Shown here: positions 7,445 through 14,936 of the stretch, one piece after another
Layout of the letters: every line of letters begins with the position of its first letter
How positions within the stretch are numbered: position 1 is the stretch's first letter
Assembly: GCA_032358255.1 (NCBI GenBank)
Contig: JAULBX010022186.1
Coordinates: 1 to 64,000, forward strand
Direction of reading: 5' to 3'
Source of the DNA: Heterotrichella gracilis
Lineage: Eukaryota; Sar; Xanthophyceae; Tribonematales; Xanthonemataceae
Length of the DNA: 64,000 bases
Program-made: the position numbers and the translations under genes
The notes under the pieces: generated by a model
Told to the model about the DNA's origin: nothing
The model's input: only the letters and a program-made list of their open reading frames with translations
Database searches by the model: none

Positions 7445-8058
7445 CGGCGTATTATTTTAAAAGCAATATCCCTTCCTTGTTTTTGCATAATGGCAAGGTT
7501 AATCCAGCAAAGTGCCATTTGCTCAATCAGGTTAAATTTATCATTTCCTCCAAAGTGGTAAACATTTTCAAAACCAATTTCTTTTGCTAATTGAGTAGCA
7601 ATTGCTATTCCTCGCTCACTGCTTCCGGCTGTATACATATCTATACCGGTATTATTATACTTTGGATTTGCTATGTTTTCAAAGCCGGTAGTATTAAAAC
7701 ATTTAACCACATTGGTTGTGTTGCAATTAGCTAAAATGGCATCGCTTGTGTTATTGAAACTTTCTGGTCTCATAAAGACACCATTCATAGTATCAATAAT
7801 TATTTTGCCCGACACATCTCCTAAACTTTTAGCGGCCTCATGTGCAAATTGGGCAGGAACGGCAATGACAATAACTTCCGCTTCGCTTACAGCTTCGGTT
7901 ATCAAATGAGCCGTAATGTTTTTTGAGTATGATAATAATTCTATTCCCTTAAAATTATTGATATTTCTAACGCCTAAAAAAATAGAGTGATGATTATCGG
8001 CGAAACGTTTCGCTAACGTTCCGCCAATATTTCCTGTTCCAATAATTGCTATCTTCAT
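7441..8058 (-). CDS. NADP oxidoreductase, coenzyme F420-dependent-like (NAD(P)-binding)
   Basis: A 205-residue protein starting with the dinucleotide-binding motif GTGNIGGTLA and carrying VIVIAVPAQFAHEAA and IIDTMNGV, as in the F420_oxidored family. In bacteria lacking F420 these are NADPH-dependent reductases of unclear substrate. The C-terminus is helical. It lies 1 bp from the OsmC gene and overlaps the SDR gene by 4 bp, so the three are surely cotranscribed. Confidence 0.87.
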   Translation of the reverse strand: MKIAIIGTGNIGGTLAKRFADNHHSIFLGVRNINNFKGIELLSYSKNITAHLITEAVSEAEVIVIAVPAQFAHEAAKSLGDVSGKIIIDTMNGVFMRPESFNNTSDAILANCNTTNVVKCFNTTGFENIANPKYNNTGIDMYTAGSSERGIAIATQLAKEIGFENVYHFGGNDKFNLIEQMALCWINLAIMQKQGRDIAFKIIRR

Positions 8059-8059
8059 A

Positions 8060-8497
8060 TTATTTCTTTAAGGTTGCGCTTAATGTAATTTCTAATGCAG
8101 ATAATGCCTGACTTACAGGACATGATTTTTTTGCATTGCCGGCTATTTCAATAAACTTTTCTTCACTAATACCTGGCACATTACCTTCTAGCACCAGATG
8201 AATAGAAATGATCTTAAAATGTCCATCAATATTTTCCATTTTTAATTGTGCCTCAGTTTTTAGTTCAGTGGGAGTAAAACCTGCTCCTCCTAATTGAAAA
8301 CTAAGTGCCATCGAGAAGCAGCCAGCGTGGGCGGCAGCAATGAGTTCTTCCGGATTTGTTCCCGCTTTACCATCTTCGCTCATAAAACGCGAAGCAAAAG
8401 CGTACGGTGTTTGATTTAACACACCACTGGTAGAAGTTAATGTTCCTTTACCATCTTTTCCTGTGCCATTCCAAATGGCTGTTGACTTACGAATCAT
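8060..8497 (-). CDS. OsmC-family peroxiredoxin
   Basis: A 145-residue OsmC/Ohr-fold protein with the two active-site cysteines Cys60 (HAGCFSM) and Cys126 (CPVSQAL). It contains TNPEELIAAAHAGCF, characteristic of the OsmC branch. These enzymes reduce organic hydroperoxides using a dithiol. It lies in the HxlR-adjacent operon, 21 bp downstream of the NmrA-like gene. The context suggests a role against peroxides or reactive electrophiles. Confidence 0.93.
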   Translation of the reverse strand: MIRKSTAIWNGTGKDGKGTLTSTSGVLNQTPYAFASRFMSEDGKAGTNPEELIAAAHAGCFSMALSFQLGGAGFTPTELKTEAQLKMENIDGHFKIISIHLVLEGNVPGISEEKFIEIAGNAKKSCPVSQALSALEITLSATLKK

Positions 8498-8518
8498 AGT
8501 AGTTTTTAGTGTTATAAA

Positions 8519-9403
8519 TTATTGTATAGCGAATTTAAATACATTATTGGTAAAATCTTCTAAAGTTGTTTTTGTTGTAGATTTTTCAGTTCGCTTAGAA
8601 ACATTAAACAAACCGGCATTGATACCTTTATACATATTATTAAAGCCATCGGCAACACTTTCTGAAATTCCATATTCAAGTAAGGCTTTTTTATTGTCTT
8701 CAAACGGAAACTCAACGTATGGCAACTCAGGTTTTCCTATTGCTTTTCCTACAATAGAGGCAACCTCGTGGTGATTATAATCTCTATCGCCATGCAGATC
8801 AATCGTATTCTTCCCTTTAAAATCTAAGGTGTTTAATTTTTCTGCAGCAAAATGCGCAATATCTTGCGTAGCAATCATGCCCATTTTTAAATCACCTTTT
8901 ACCGGACTGCCCATGATGCCCATGCTTTTAATCACACCGATCTGGTTGAATAAATTTTCCATAAAATAAGATGCTCTTATATTAAGCACATTTACGTCTT
9001 CCGGAAGTTTATTTAGACGAATTTCCTGACGCCCTAGACCTGCAACCACTCCTGTATTTTCAATGTCTTGTGCTCCTTGAGACGAAATAAATACCACGTT
9101 TTTAATTCCCGCATTTTTAATTGCTTCTACCTGAGCTTCACCAACTGCATCTTGGTGCTTAGAGATATTTTCAGCTTGCAAGTTTGGTGGTACAATTAAA
9201 AAAACTGCTTCTGCGCCTGTAAAAGCTTTTGTTAAAAATGCGGCGTCATGCATATCTCCAGACGCAATTTCTGCACCTTGCTTTTTTAATTCTTCTAACT
9301 TTTCGCTATTACGAGCGACTACTTTTACTTTTTTGCCTTCTGCTAATAATTTAGCGGCTGTTTTTGAGCCGATGTTTCCGGTTGCTCCAGTGATTACAAT
9401 CAT
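8519..9403 (-). CDS. NmrA-like NAD(P)-binding protein (atypical SDR)
   Basis: A 294-residue atypical SDR with the N-terminal cofactor motif GATGNIGS and no YxxxK in the classical position. VVFISSQGAQ, NIRASYFMENLF and the C-terminal fold match the NmrA/QOR2/azoreductase-like family, which includes quinone reductases and redox sensors. It is the first gene of a four-gene minus-strand operon and is divergent from a HxlR regulator, an arrangement often seen for quinone or electrophile response genes. Confidence 0.9.
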   Translation of the reverse strand: MIVITGATGNIGSKTAAKLLAEGKKVKVVARNSEKLEELKKQGAEIASGDMHDAAFLTKAFTGAEAVFLIVPPNLQAENISKHQDAVGEAQVEAIKNAGIKNVVFISSQGAQDIENTGVVAGLGRQEIRLNKLPEDVNVLNIRASYFMENLFNQIGVIKSMGIMGSPVKGDLKMGMIATQDIAHFAAEKLNTLDFKGKNTIDLHGDRDYNHHEVASIVGKAIGKPELPYVEFPFEDNKKALLEYGISESVADGFNNMYKGINAGLFNVSKRTEKSTTKTTLEDFTNNVFKFAIQ

Positions 9404-9462
9404 GATTTTATTTTTTTAGGTGAATTAAATTTATTTAATTAGTTTTGTAAAGGAACTAATAA

Positions 9463-9481
9463 TTGTTACTAAAAGTAACAA
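9463..9481. promoter_or_regulatory. Palindrome, likely HxlR operator 1
   Basis: The perfect inverted repeat ttgttact-aaa-agtaacaa lies in the 115-bp divergent region between the NmrA-like gene and the HxlR gene. HxlR proteins are dimeric winged-helix regulators that bind such dyads. Binding is inferred from position and symmetry. Confidence 0.6.
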
Positions 9482-9496
9482 ATGATAAAAATAAAC

Positions 9497-9516
9497 TAGT
9501 AACCAAAAGGTAACTA
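9497..9516. promoter_or_regulatory. Imperfect palindrome, likely HxlR operator 2
   Basis: The dyad tagtaacc-aaaa-ggtaacta has one mismatch per arm and shares the gtaac core with the upstream palindrome. It ends 2 bp before the HxlR start codon, so binding there would block translation initiation or elongation and could autoregulate. Confidence 0.55.
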
Positions 9517-9518
9517 AA

Positions 9519-9845
9519 ATGAAAACAAAGGAATATCAGTGTCCAGTTACAGCTACATTAACTAAAATTGGGGGCAGGTGGAAGCCCATTATTATTTGGA
9601 CATTAACAAATGGGCCAAAACGTTTTGGACAATTAGACGCCATTATTGGTGGAATTAGCCGAAAGGTATTAACAGAGCAATTGAAAGAATTGGAAGAGGA
9701 TGCTTTAATAATTAGGACAGAATTTAAAGAAATTCCGCCGCGCGTTGTATATGAATTAAGTCCAAAAGGAAAATCTTTAAAACCTGTAATGAAAGCCATG
9801 TGCAATTGGGGAACGGAGCATGTTTTGAATCCTTCCAAGAAATAA
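9519..9845 (+). CDS. HxlR-family transcriptional regulator
   Basis: A 108-residue winged helix-turn-helix protein with the family pattern CPVTATLTKIGGRWKPIIIW and FGQLDAIIGGISRKVLTEQLKELEEDALI, ending in a C-terminal dimer helix. Cys8 occupies the conserved N-terminal position that senses quinones, diamide or hypochlorite in relatives such as YodB, HypR and QorR; Cys95 is the only other Cys. It is divergent from the NmrA/OsmC/F420-like/SDR operon, with gtaac dyads between them, so it is probably the local repressor. Confidence 0.92.
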   Translation: MKTKEYQCPVTATLTKIGGRWKPIIIWTLTNGPKRFGQLDAIIGGISRKVLTEQLKELEEDALIIRTEFKEIPPRVVYELSPKGKSLKPVMKAMCNWGTEHVLNPSKK

Positions 9846-9865
9846 TTTAATAATTTGCGCTTCAC

Positions 9866-10825
9866 TTATAAGTTTACTATAGATAAGTATATGGGCATCC
9901 CAATTGTAATATTCAAAGGAAAAGTAACAGCCAGTGCCATAGGCAAAAATAGTCCCGGATTGGCTTTTGGAACAGCTATTTTCATTGCTGCTGGCACTGC
10001 AATGTAAGAGGCGCTCGCCGCTAATACCGCGAAGATAAATCGATTTGCAACGTCATGCGTTACGTATGAGCTTAAATACGCCGCTACACAGCCGTTTATC
10101 AATGGAATAATAATAGCGAATAGTAACGGGAATAAGCCGTTATTGGTAAATGAATTTAATTTTCGCCCACTTATAATTCCCATATCTAATAAAAATATCG
10201 CGAGGAACCCTTTGAATATATCATTAGTAAATGGCTTAATTCCCTCTGCTTGTTTTGCATTAGCCAGTAAGCCAATAACAAGGCTGCCTAGAATTAAAAG
10301 TACGCTCCCGTTGGTTAATGAATGTTTAACTACGGAGAGAGGTTTAACTTTATGAGCATCTTCTTTATTGAATATTGACATCAATATTAAACCTGCTATA
10401 ATTGCCGGCGATTCCATTAAAGCCATAATGGCAACCATATGCCCGTGTAACTCAAGTTTCTGGATTTCTAAATATGACACCGCTGTTACAAAAGTTACGG
10501 CGCTTACAGATCCGTAAGCAGCAGCAATTGCACCTGCATCGTAAATATTCAATTTTCGCTTGAGAATAAAAAATGTGTAGACTGGAATTAGCAACGACAA
10601 TCCAATACCAAATAACATAGACCATGCGATCTCCGAAGTAAATGTTTCGTGCGATAGTTCTTGTCCTCCTTTAAATCCAATTGAGAACAATAAATACAAA
10701 GAAATAAATTTTGACGAGTTAGGCGGAATTTCTAAATCACTTTTTAATTTAACAGCAATGATTCCTAAAATAAAAAACAGGAAAGCTGGATTGGTAACGT
10801 TTGAGATAAGTAAGTCTAAGTTCAT
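9866..10825 (-). CDS. SbtA-type sodium-dependent bicarbonate transporter
   Basis: A 319-residue polytopic inner-membrane protein with about ten hydrophobic helices. It matches the SbtA family (formerly DUF897): NPAFLFFILGIIAVKLKSDLEIPP, LYLLFSIGFKGGQEL, AIAAAYGSVSAVTFVTA and ALMESPAIIAGL are typical motifs. Cyanobacterial SbtA imports HCO3- with Na+. It is the last gene of a long operon starting near 16121, 24 bp after the DUF6671 gene. No SbtB gene of the usual PII type is adjacent, but a CutA/PII-fold-like gene lies at 12515-12826. It is somewhat shorter than the cyanobacterial protein. Confidence 0.9.
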   Translation of the reverse strand: MNLDLLISNVTNPAFLFFILGIIAVKLKSDLEIPPNSSKFISLYLLFSIGFKGGQELSHETFTSEIAWSMLFGIGLSLLIPVYTFFILKRKLNIYDAGAIAAAYGSVSAVTFVTAVSYLEIQKLELHGHMVAIMALMESPAIIAGLILMSIFNKEDAHKVKPLSVVKHSLTNGSVLLILGSLVIGLLANAKQAEGIKPFTNDIFKGFLAIFLLDMGIISGRKLNSFTNNGLFPLLFAIIIPLINGCVAAYLSSYVTHDVANRFIFAVLAASASYIAVPAAMKIAVPKANPGLFLPMALAVTFPLNITIGMPIYLSIVNL

Positions 10826-10849
10826 AATTGTTTTTGTGAAATTTAAAAT

Positions 10850-11710
10850 TTAAGGATTGCAGATGTCACAATACATGGGGTCTTCAGAAAATTTGGCGTG
10901 TGGATACATTTTTTGTTCCGTAAACCCGCAAGATTGACAACTTAAAATATGCAATAGGGTAGAGCGTGTTGGCAATCCGCAATTTTCGCATTTCAGGCCG
11001 GGTTTGGCTTCCGCAATTGAAAAGCCTGGCGTATCACAATTTGGGCAATGCGTTTTAATTTTAGCAATTAGTTTTTGAACGGCATTTTTAATCACTTGCA
11101 TTCTTGTTGGATTGTATAGCGCACGCATGTCTGTTTCGACATATGCAGAGCCATATTTATCGTACAACTTTAAAAATGAACTTTTTAAGGTTGCAAGATC
11201 TGTGATCCCTTTTATTATTTCTGATTTGTCGGTATTTGATTTTCGGATGATTAAAGCATGTTCAGGAAATTTTGCGCTTTCTGAAAATTCGATCAACTGT
11301 TTTATTGTGGTTATCTGTTGACCATTAAAATTTGTATCTACGCTCAATTCTCTGACCAAAATTTCTAAATTGTTTTTTTGGTCAATGAACATTAAAATTT
11401 CGTCGTCAGCATTAATAAATCCTAAAGTTGGATGAGGCCCAAAAGAACCTTCGCTGGCAATAGCCATGTCGCATTGTGTAAGTGCCATGGCCAGGTAACA
11501 CTTTTTTCTTGCGGTTTCCAACGGACTTTCATTTCTTTCAACTTCGCCGGTGAATGTTCCTAAAAGATCTGTGTCAAGGTTTTCTGCAGTAAAGCAGTTT
11601 ACTCCTAATTCTGCTTTAAAAATAGGTGCAATTACAATTTCTTTTTTATGTTTAGTTGCAATTACTAATTTTCTACCTTCAAACTTTATTTGAAGTTGCT
11701 GTTTACTCAT
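10850..11710 (-). CDS. DUF6671-family protein with C-terminal zinc-ribbon motifs
   Basis: A 286-residue soluble protein. The N-terminal half carries signatures I associate with DUF6671 (KLVIATKHKKE, DLLGTFTGEVER, SEGSFGPHPTLGFINADDEIL). The last 70 residues contain four CxxC pairs (CPNC, CENC, CQSC, CDIC), enough for two zinc ribbons. No enzymatic function is known to me. It overlaps the upstream small-protein gene by 8 bp and precedes the SbtA gene by 24 bp, so its role is probably tied to that transporter or its regulation. Confidence 0.78.
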   Translation of the reverse strand: MSKQQLQIKFEGRKLVIATKHKKEIVIAPIFKAELGVNCFTAENLDTDLLGTFTGEVERNESPLETARKKCYLAMALTQCDMAIASEGSFGPHPTLGFINADDEILMFIDQKNNLEILVRELSVDTNFNGQQITTIKQLIEFSESAKFPEHALIIRKSNTDKSEIIKGITDLATLKSSFLKLYDKYGSAYVETDMRALYNPTRMQVIKNAVQKLIAKIKTHCPNCDTPGFSIAEAKPGLKCENCGLPTRSTLLHILSCQSCGFTEQKMYPHAKFSEDPMYCDICNP

Positions 11711-11984
11711 TTATCAGTTCTATTTCGATGGTGCTGTTAACTTTTAATTTGATATTGTTTTCTGTTGCATAATTCAGCAACTTTTTAATATCTTCATTAA
11801 CTTTTGATAATTCTCTTATTCTTTTTTCATGCATAGATACATCACCGCTTGATCTAACCGTTATGCCAAACGACTCGAGCTTATGAAACTGTATCTTGCT
11901 ATTGATCAATGTAAATAGAATAGTTTTTGCGTCCGATGCATTAAATTGCCCATCTATCAATTTAAAATCTTGTTTTTTTTCCAT
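11703..11984 (-). CDS. Small coiled-coil protein, tandem paralog A
   Basis: A 93-residue protein of unknown function. Its pattern LIDGQFNASDAKTILFTLI, then SKIQFHK, a polar insert, EKRIRELSKVNEDIKKLL and a closing strand KLKVNSTIEIELI aligns with the next two upstream proteins. Predicted build: a short strand, a helix, a long helix or coiled coil, then a strand. There is no signal peptide or metal motif. It is part of the SbtA/IDH operon and overlaps the DUF6671 start by 8 bp. Confidence 0.78.
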   Translation of the reverse strand: MEKKQDFKLIDGQFNASDAKTILFTLINSKIQFHKLESFGITVRSSGDVSMHEKRIRELSKVNEDIKKLLNYATENNIKLKVNSTIEIELINE

Positions 11985-11994
11985 GCCTGTTTTT

Positions 11995-12255
11995 TTAATC
12001 GATCATTTTTAAATTAATATTTCCTTCTATAACTATTTTCTTTTTGTTTTTAATTGCAGTAGTTGTAATTAACTCAATCACTTCTTTAATTTGTTCTAAC
12101 TCACTTATCCTTTCTTCTGAAAATAGCACATCACCTCTATATTTATGGCGTTTATGAAAATCGATCTTACCTTTAATCAAGTCGAATAAAACCTCTCTCG
12201 CATTTTCAGGAATAAACAAGCCTTTTATAATTTTTATATTTTCAATTTCATCCAT
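11995..12255 (-). CDS. Small coiled-coil protein, tandem paralog B
   Basis: An 86-residue protein of unknown function with the same layout as its neighbours: IIKGLFIPENAREVLFDLI, GKIDFHK, SEERISELEQIKEVIELI, and a final IVIEGNINLKMI. It lies 2 bp from paralog C and 10 bp from paralog A. The shared positions (G-x-F, the K-I-x-F/Y-H core, a Glu/Arg-rich helix, alternating hydrophobic C-terminal strand) support homology by duplication. Confidence 0.78.
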   Translation of the reverse strand: MDEIENIKIIKGLFIPENAREVLFDLIKGKIDFHKRHKYRGDVLFSEERISELEQIKEVIELITTTAIKNKKKIVIEGNINLKMID

Positions 12256-12257
12256 AT

Positions 12258-12503
12258 TTATGTATTGAGATTAATTTTACTCTCTATTGATATGTTCCCA
12301 CTATTTTTTTCAATGCTGTTTCTAAGGTCAAAAAGATCTTTTTGAAGGTGTTTGATCTTTGCTTCTCGCATTTTAGTATCTTCCTGATCGTTGTGTTGTG
12401 ATATTTTTTTCTCGTGATATTTAATCTTCACATTTATCATTTGCGTAATTAGATCAATTGTATCTGTGGGACTGAAGTCGCCTTGTATAAGTTGTATATT
12501 CAT
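12258..12503 (-). CDS. Small coiled-coil protein, tandem paralog C
   Basis: An 81-residue protein of unknown function and the most diverged of the three. It starts LIQGDFSPTDTIDLITQMI, then VKIKYHEKK, a charged linker, a helix (EAKIKHLQKDLFDLRNSI), and the strand ISIESKINLN. It lies 11 bp after the CutA-like gene. It is cytosolic by appearance. Confidence 0.75.
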   Translation of the reverse strand: MNIQLIQGDFSPTDTIDLITQMINVKIKYHEKKISQHNDQEDTKMREAKIKHLQKDLFDLRNSIEKNSGNISIESKINLNT

Positions 12504-12514
12504 TTTTTATGGTT

Positions 12515-12826
12515 TTAAATAGGAATTGTTTTACTTTTTATTTTTGTATCGAATAATTTATTAGAAGCCACTATTGGTGTTGAATTTATTGGCAGCTCAA
12601 AGCCTACTTTATTAGTTACGGCGTTTACAACATCATTAAATAAGAGTGCTTTTGATTGTGCGGTAATTACACTATATACCTTTTCAGAAAAGTTATTGTT
12701 ATCTAACTCGTAAGAAATATTGTTTTCATCTATAGAAGCAGATGCAATTAACTTTTCTGATAGAAGATGTTTAACCAGATCTTTAGCATCTTGTCCTTTT
12801 TCTAGATATATAATGACGTTTACCAT
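12515..12826 (-). CDS. CutA/PII-fold-like small protein
   Basis: A 103-residue protein resembling the CutA1 divalent-cation tolerance family in layout: the N-terminal strand VNVIIYLE, a helix leading to LLSEKLIASASI (cf. the CutA LAEKLAACV segment), a middle strand pair, KALLFNDVVNAV, and P-I-V-A near the end. The usual CutA C-terminal aromatic motif is missing, so the match is distant. CutA and PII proteins share a ferredoxin-like trimeric fold. Because SbtA partners (SbtB) are PII-like, this could be the local regulator, but that is inference. Confidence 0.6.
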   Translation of the reverse strand: MVNVIIYLEKGQDAKDLVKHLLSEKLIASASIDENNISYELDNNNFSEKVYSVITAQSKALLFNDVVNAVTNKVGFELPINSTPIVASNKLFDTKIKSKTIPI

Positions 12827-12835
12827 TTAAATTAA

Positions 12836-14272
12836 TTATTGTCCTTGCCCTAATGAATATCCAGGCTTACCATCAAACGTGTAAAGATTTTCTGTTTTAA
12901 TAGTATCAATTTTTTCATTCAGGGCATTTTTTAGAAGTTCGATTATATTTGATTTATTAATTTCAACTCCCTCATTCGGTTTAAATCTGCATCGCCAATG
13001 GTCTGTGCAAAATGTTTCTTTAAAACCTTCCGGCCAAACTTTAATGCCCCGGTTGGTGATCATTGATAAGGTAATTCCGCCATTTTCAATTGTCTTTACT
13101 TTGGCCGCAAGTTCATTTGGGTCGCTTCCATTCCAGTGCACAAATAGATCTACACCCACTAATTCTTTTTTAGCAGCAGGCTTACGTTTGTATTTTGGTA
13201 AGTTCAACGCCGCGTCATTTGCGTAAGTAACCGATTTTAGAATAGTTGGTTTTTTACCAAGGTTTGCAATTACCGCTTTTGCAAATTCTTTTGTACCCAC
13301 TTTTTGTTTACTTGTACCTTCTTTAAATATGTCGTAAGTATGAATGCCATCTTCTAATGTTTTTAACCATGCATTTTGTACTTTTTCGGCCACTGCAGTT
13401 TCACCAATATGATTTAACATCATAATTGCGCCTTGTAGCAGGCCAGATGGATTTGCCACATTTTGGCCCGCTCTTCTTGGCGCTGAACCATGTATTGCTT
13501 CAAACATAGAACATTCTTCTCCAATATTTGCAGAGCCCGCTAATCCAACAGAGCCTGTTATTTGAGCGGCAACATCACTTAAAACATCGCCATATAAATT
13601 TGGCATTACAATCACATCAAAAGCTTCAGGCGTATCGGCCATTTTCGCTGCACCAATATCGATGATCCAATGTTCATTTTCTATTTCCGGATATTCTTTT
13701 GCAATTTCATCAAATACCTGGTGAAACAAACCATCTGTTTGCTTCATAATATTATCCTTGGTAAAACAGGTAACTTTTTTTCTGTTTTGTTGTTTAGCAT
13801 ACTCGAAAGCGTATCTTACAATTTTTTCGCAACCCGGCCTGCTAATTAATTTAAGGCATTGCACTACTTCGTCTGTTTGCTGATGCTCAATTCCAGCATA
13901 TAGATCTTCCTCATTTTCCCTAACAATTACAATGTCCATTACTGGATGTTTTGTTTTTACAAAGGGATGTAGACTTTTGCAGGGCCTCACGTTAGCGTAC
14001 AACCCCAAAAATTTACGGGTTGTAACATTTAAACTTTTGTAGCCTCCGCCTTGAGGTGTGGTAATTGGAGCTTTAAGAAAAATTTTATTTTTCCGGATAA
14101 TATCCCATGATTCAGCAGCGATCCCAGAAGTGTTGCCTGCCAAATATACTTTTTCACCAACTTCGATCTCATCAATTTCTAATTTTGCACCCGCTGCTAA
14201 AATTATTTCTAATGTGGCGTCCATTATTTCCGGACCAATGCCATCTCCTTTTGCTACTGTAATTTTTGTCAT
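12836..14272 (-). CDS. icd: Isocitrate dehydrogenase (NADP-type), long form with extra C-terminal domain
   Basis: A 478-residue enzyme converting isocitrate to 2-oxoglutarate and CO2 (reversible with high CO2). The isocitrate/isopropylmalate dehydrogenase core spans about 1-335: GDGIGPEI, substrate-binding SLNVTTRKFLGLYANVRP, IVRENEEDLYAG, the metal-binding NLYGDVLSDV and the cofactor loop HGSAPRRAGQNVANPSG. Residues ~350-478 form an additional domain found in the Thermus thermophilus/Rickettsia-type enzyme. It lies inside the SbtA operon, 9 bp before the CutA-like gene. NADP preference is assumed from the family. Confidence 0.92.
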   Translation of the reverse strand: MTKITVAKGDGIGPEIMDATLEIILAAGAKLEIDEIEVGEKVYLAGNTSGIAAESWDIIRKNKIFLKAPITTPQGGGYKSLNVTTRKFLGLYANVRPCKSLHPFVKTKHPVMDIVIVRENEEDLYAGIEHQQTDEVVQCLKLISRPGCEKIVRYAFEYAKQQNRKKVTCFTKDNIMKQTDGLFHQVFDEIAKEYPEIENEHWIIDIGAAKMADTPEAFDVIVMPNLYGDVLSDVAAQITGSVGLAGSANIGEECSMFEAIHGSAPRRAGQNVANPSGLLQGAIMMLNHIGETAVAEKVQNAWLKTLEDGIHTYDIFKEGTSKQKVGTKEFAKAVIANLGKKPTILKSVTYANDAALNLPKYKRKPAAKKELVGVDLFVHWNGSDPNELAAKVKTIENGGITLSMITNRGIKVWPEGFKETFCTDHWRCRFKPNEGVEINKSNIIELLKNALNEKIDTIKTENLYTFDGKPGYSLGQGQ

Positions 14273-14329
14273 TTGTTTTGGTTATTTATTTTAGTTGTTT
14301 AATAATTAAATTTTGTATTTTTTAAATTA

Positions 14330-14929
14330 TTATTTGTCTTTGATCAAAAACTCCATGCCGGGTTTTAATTCATTAATGTATCCTCTATAAATGGCAAGAG
14401 TAATTGATTTTTTATAGTGATGGTTTTTTTTATCGATATTAAAGTCTTTTGGATAAAATGCTAATTGCATATTTGCATTAACCCTGTCGAAATAATCTTG
14501 TGCATTCTCTTTAAAAAGTAGGGCATCTTTAGGAACTTCAAAGACGGTTAACTCCACGTTGCAAGGCTTTGAAATGTTGTTGAAATGTATTAGACCATTG
14601 ACGATGATCGGCTTTGAATTATGATGACTTAATTGTAAAAGGTCGTTAGAATTTAAGTTTCCTTTAAAAACAAAATTGTGTTCCGAAAGATCTATTAACC
14701 ATTCATCCAGTGAATCAACTCCTAGTTTAAATTTGTTAAAGTTTATCTGCACTATTAATTCACTATTTTCCTTATTAAAAAATACCAAGCTAGAATTGCT
14801 GATCGAGTAACATTCGTGCTTGTTATAACAAGATCTAGCGTAGGTTGTAGACGGAATTATGGTTTGCGAAAAGCCGAAAGCATAGCACGTCAAAAAGAGA
14901 ATGATCCAATGTGTTTTTTTTACTTTCAT
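14330..14929 (-). CDS. Exported protein, possibly YceI-like
   Basis: A 199-residue protein with a signal peptide (cleavage near CYAFGFSQ). The mature part is mostly beta, with FVFKGNLNSNDLLQLSH, VNGLIHFNNISKPCNVELTVFEVP and AFYPKDFNID. These are reminiscent of the YceI lipocalin-like fold, which binds isoprenoids, but the match is weak. There are two Cys near the N-terminus and one at about 121. It belongs to the minus-strand operon, 57 bp upstream of the isocitrate dehydrogenase and 7 bp after the membrane protein gene. Confidence 0.6.
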   Translation of the reverse strand: MKVKKTHWIILFLTCYAFGFSQTIIPSTTYARSCYNKHECYSISNSSLVFFNKENSELIVQINFNKFKLGVDSLDEWLIDLSEHNFVFKGNLNSNDLLQLSHHNSKPIIVNGLIHFNNISKPCNVELTVFEVPKDALLFKENAQDYFDRVNANMQLAFYPKDFNIDKKNHHYKKSITLAIYRGYINELKPGMEFLIKDK

Positions 14930-14936
14930 TTCTGAT

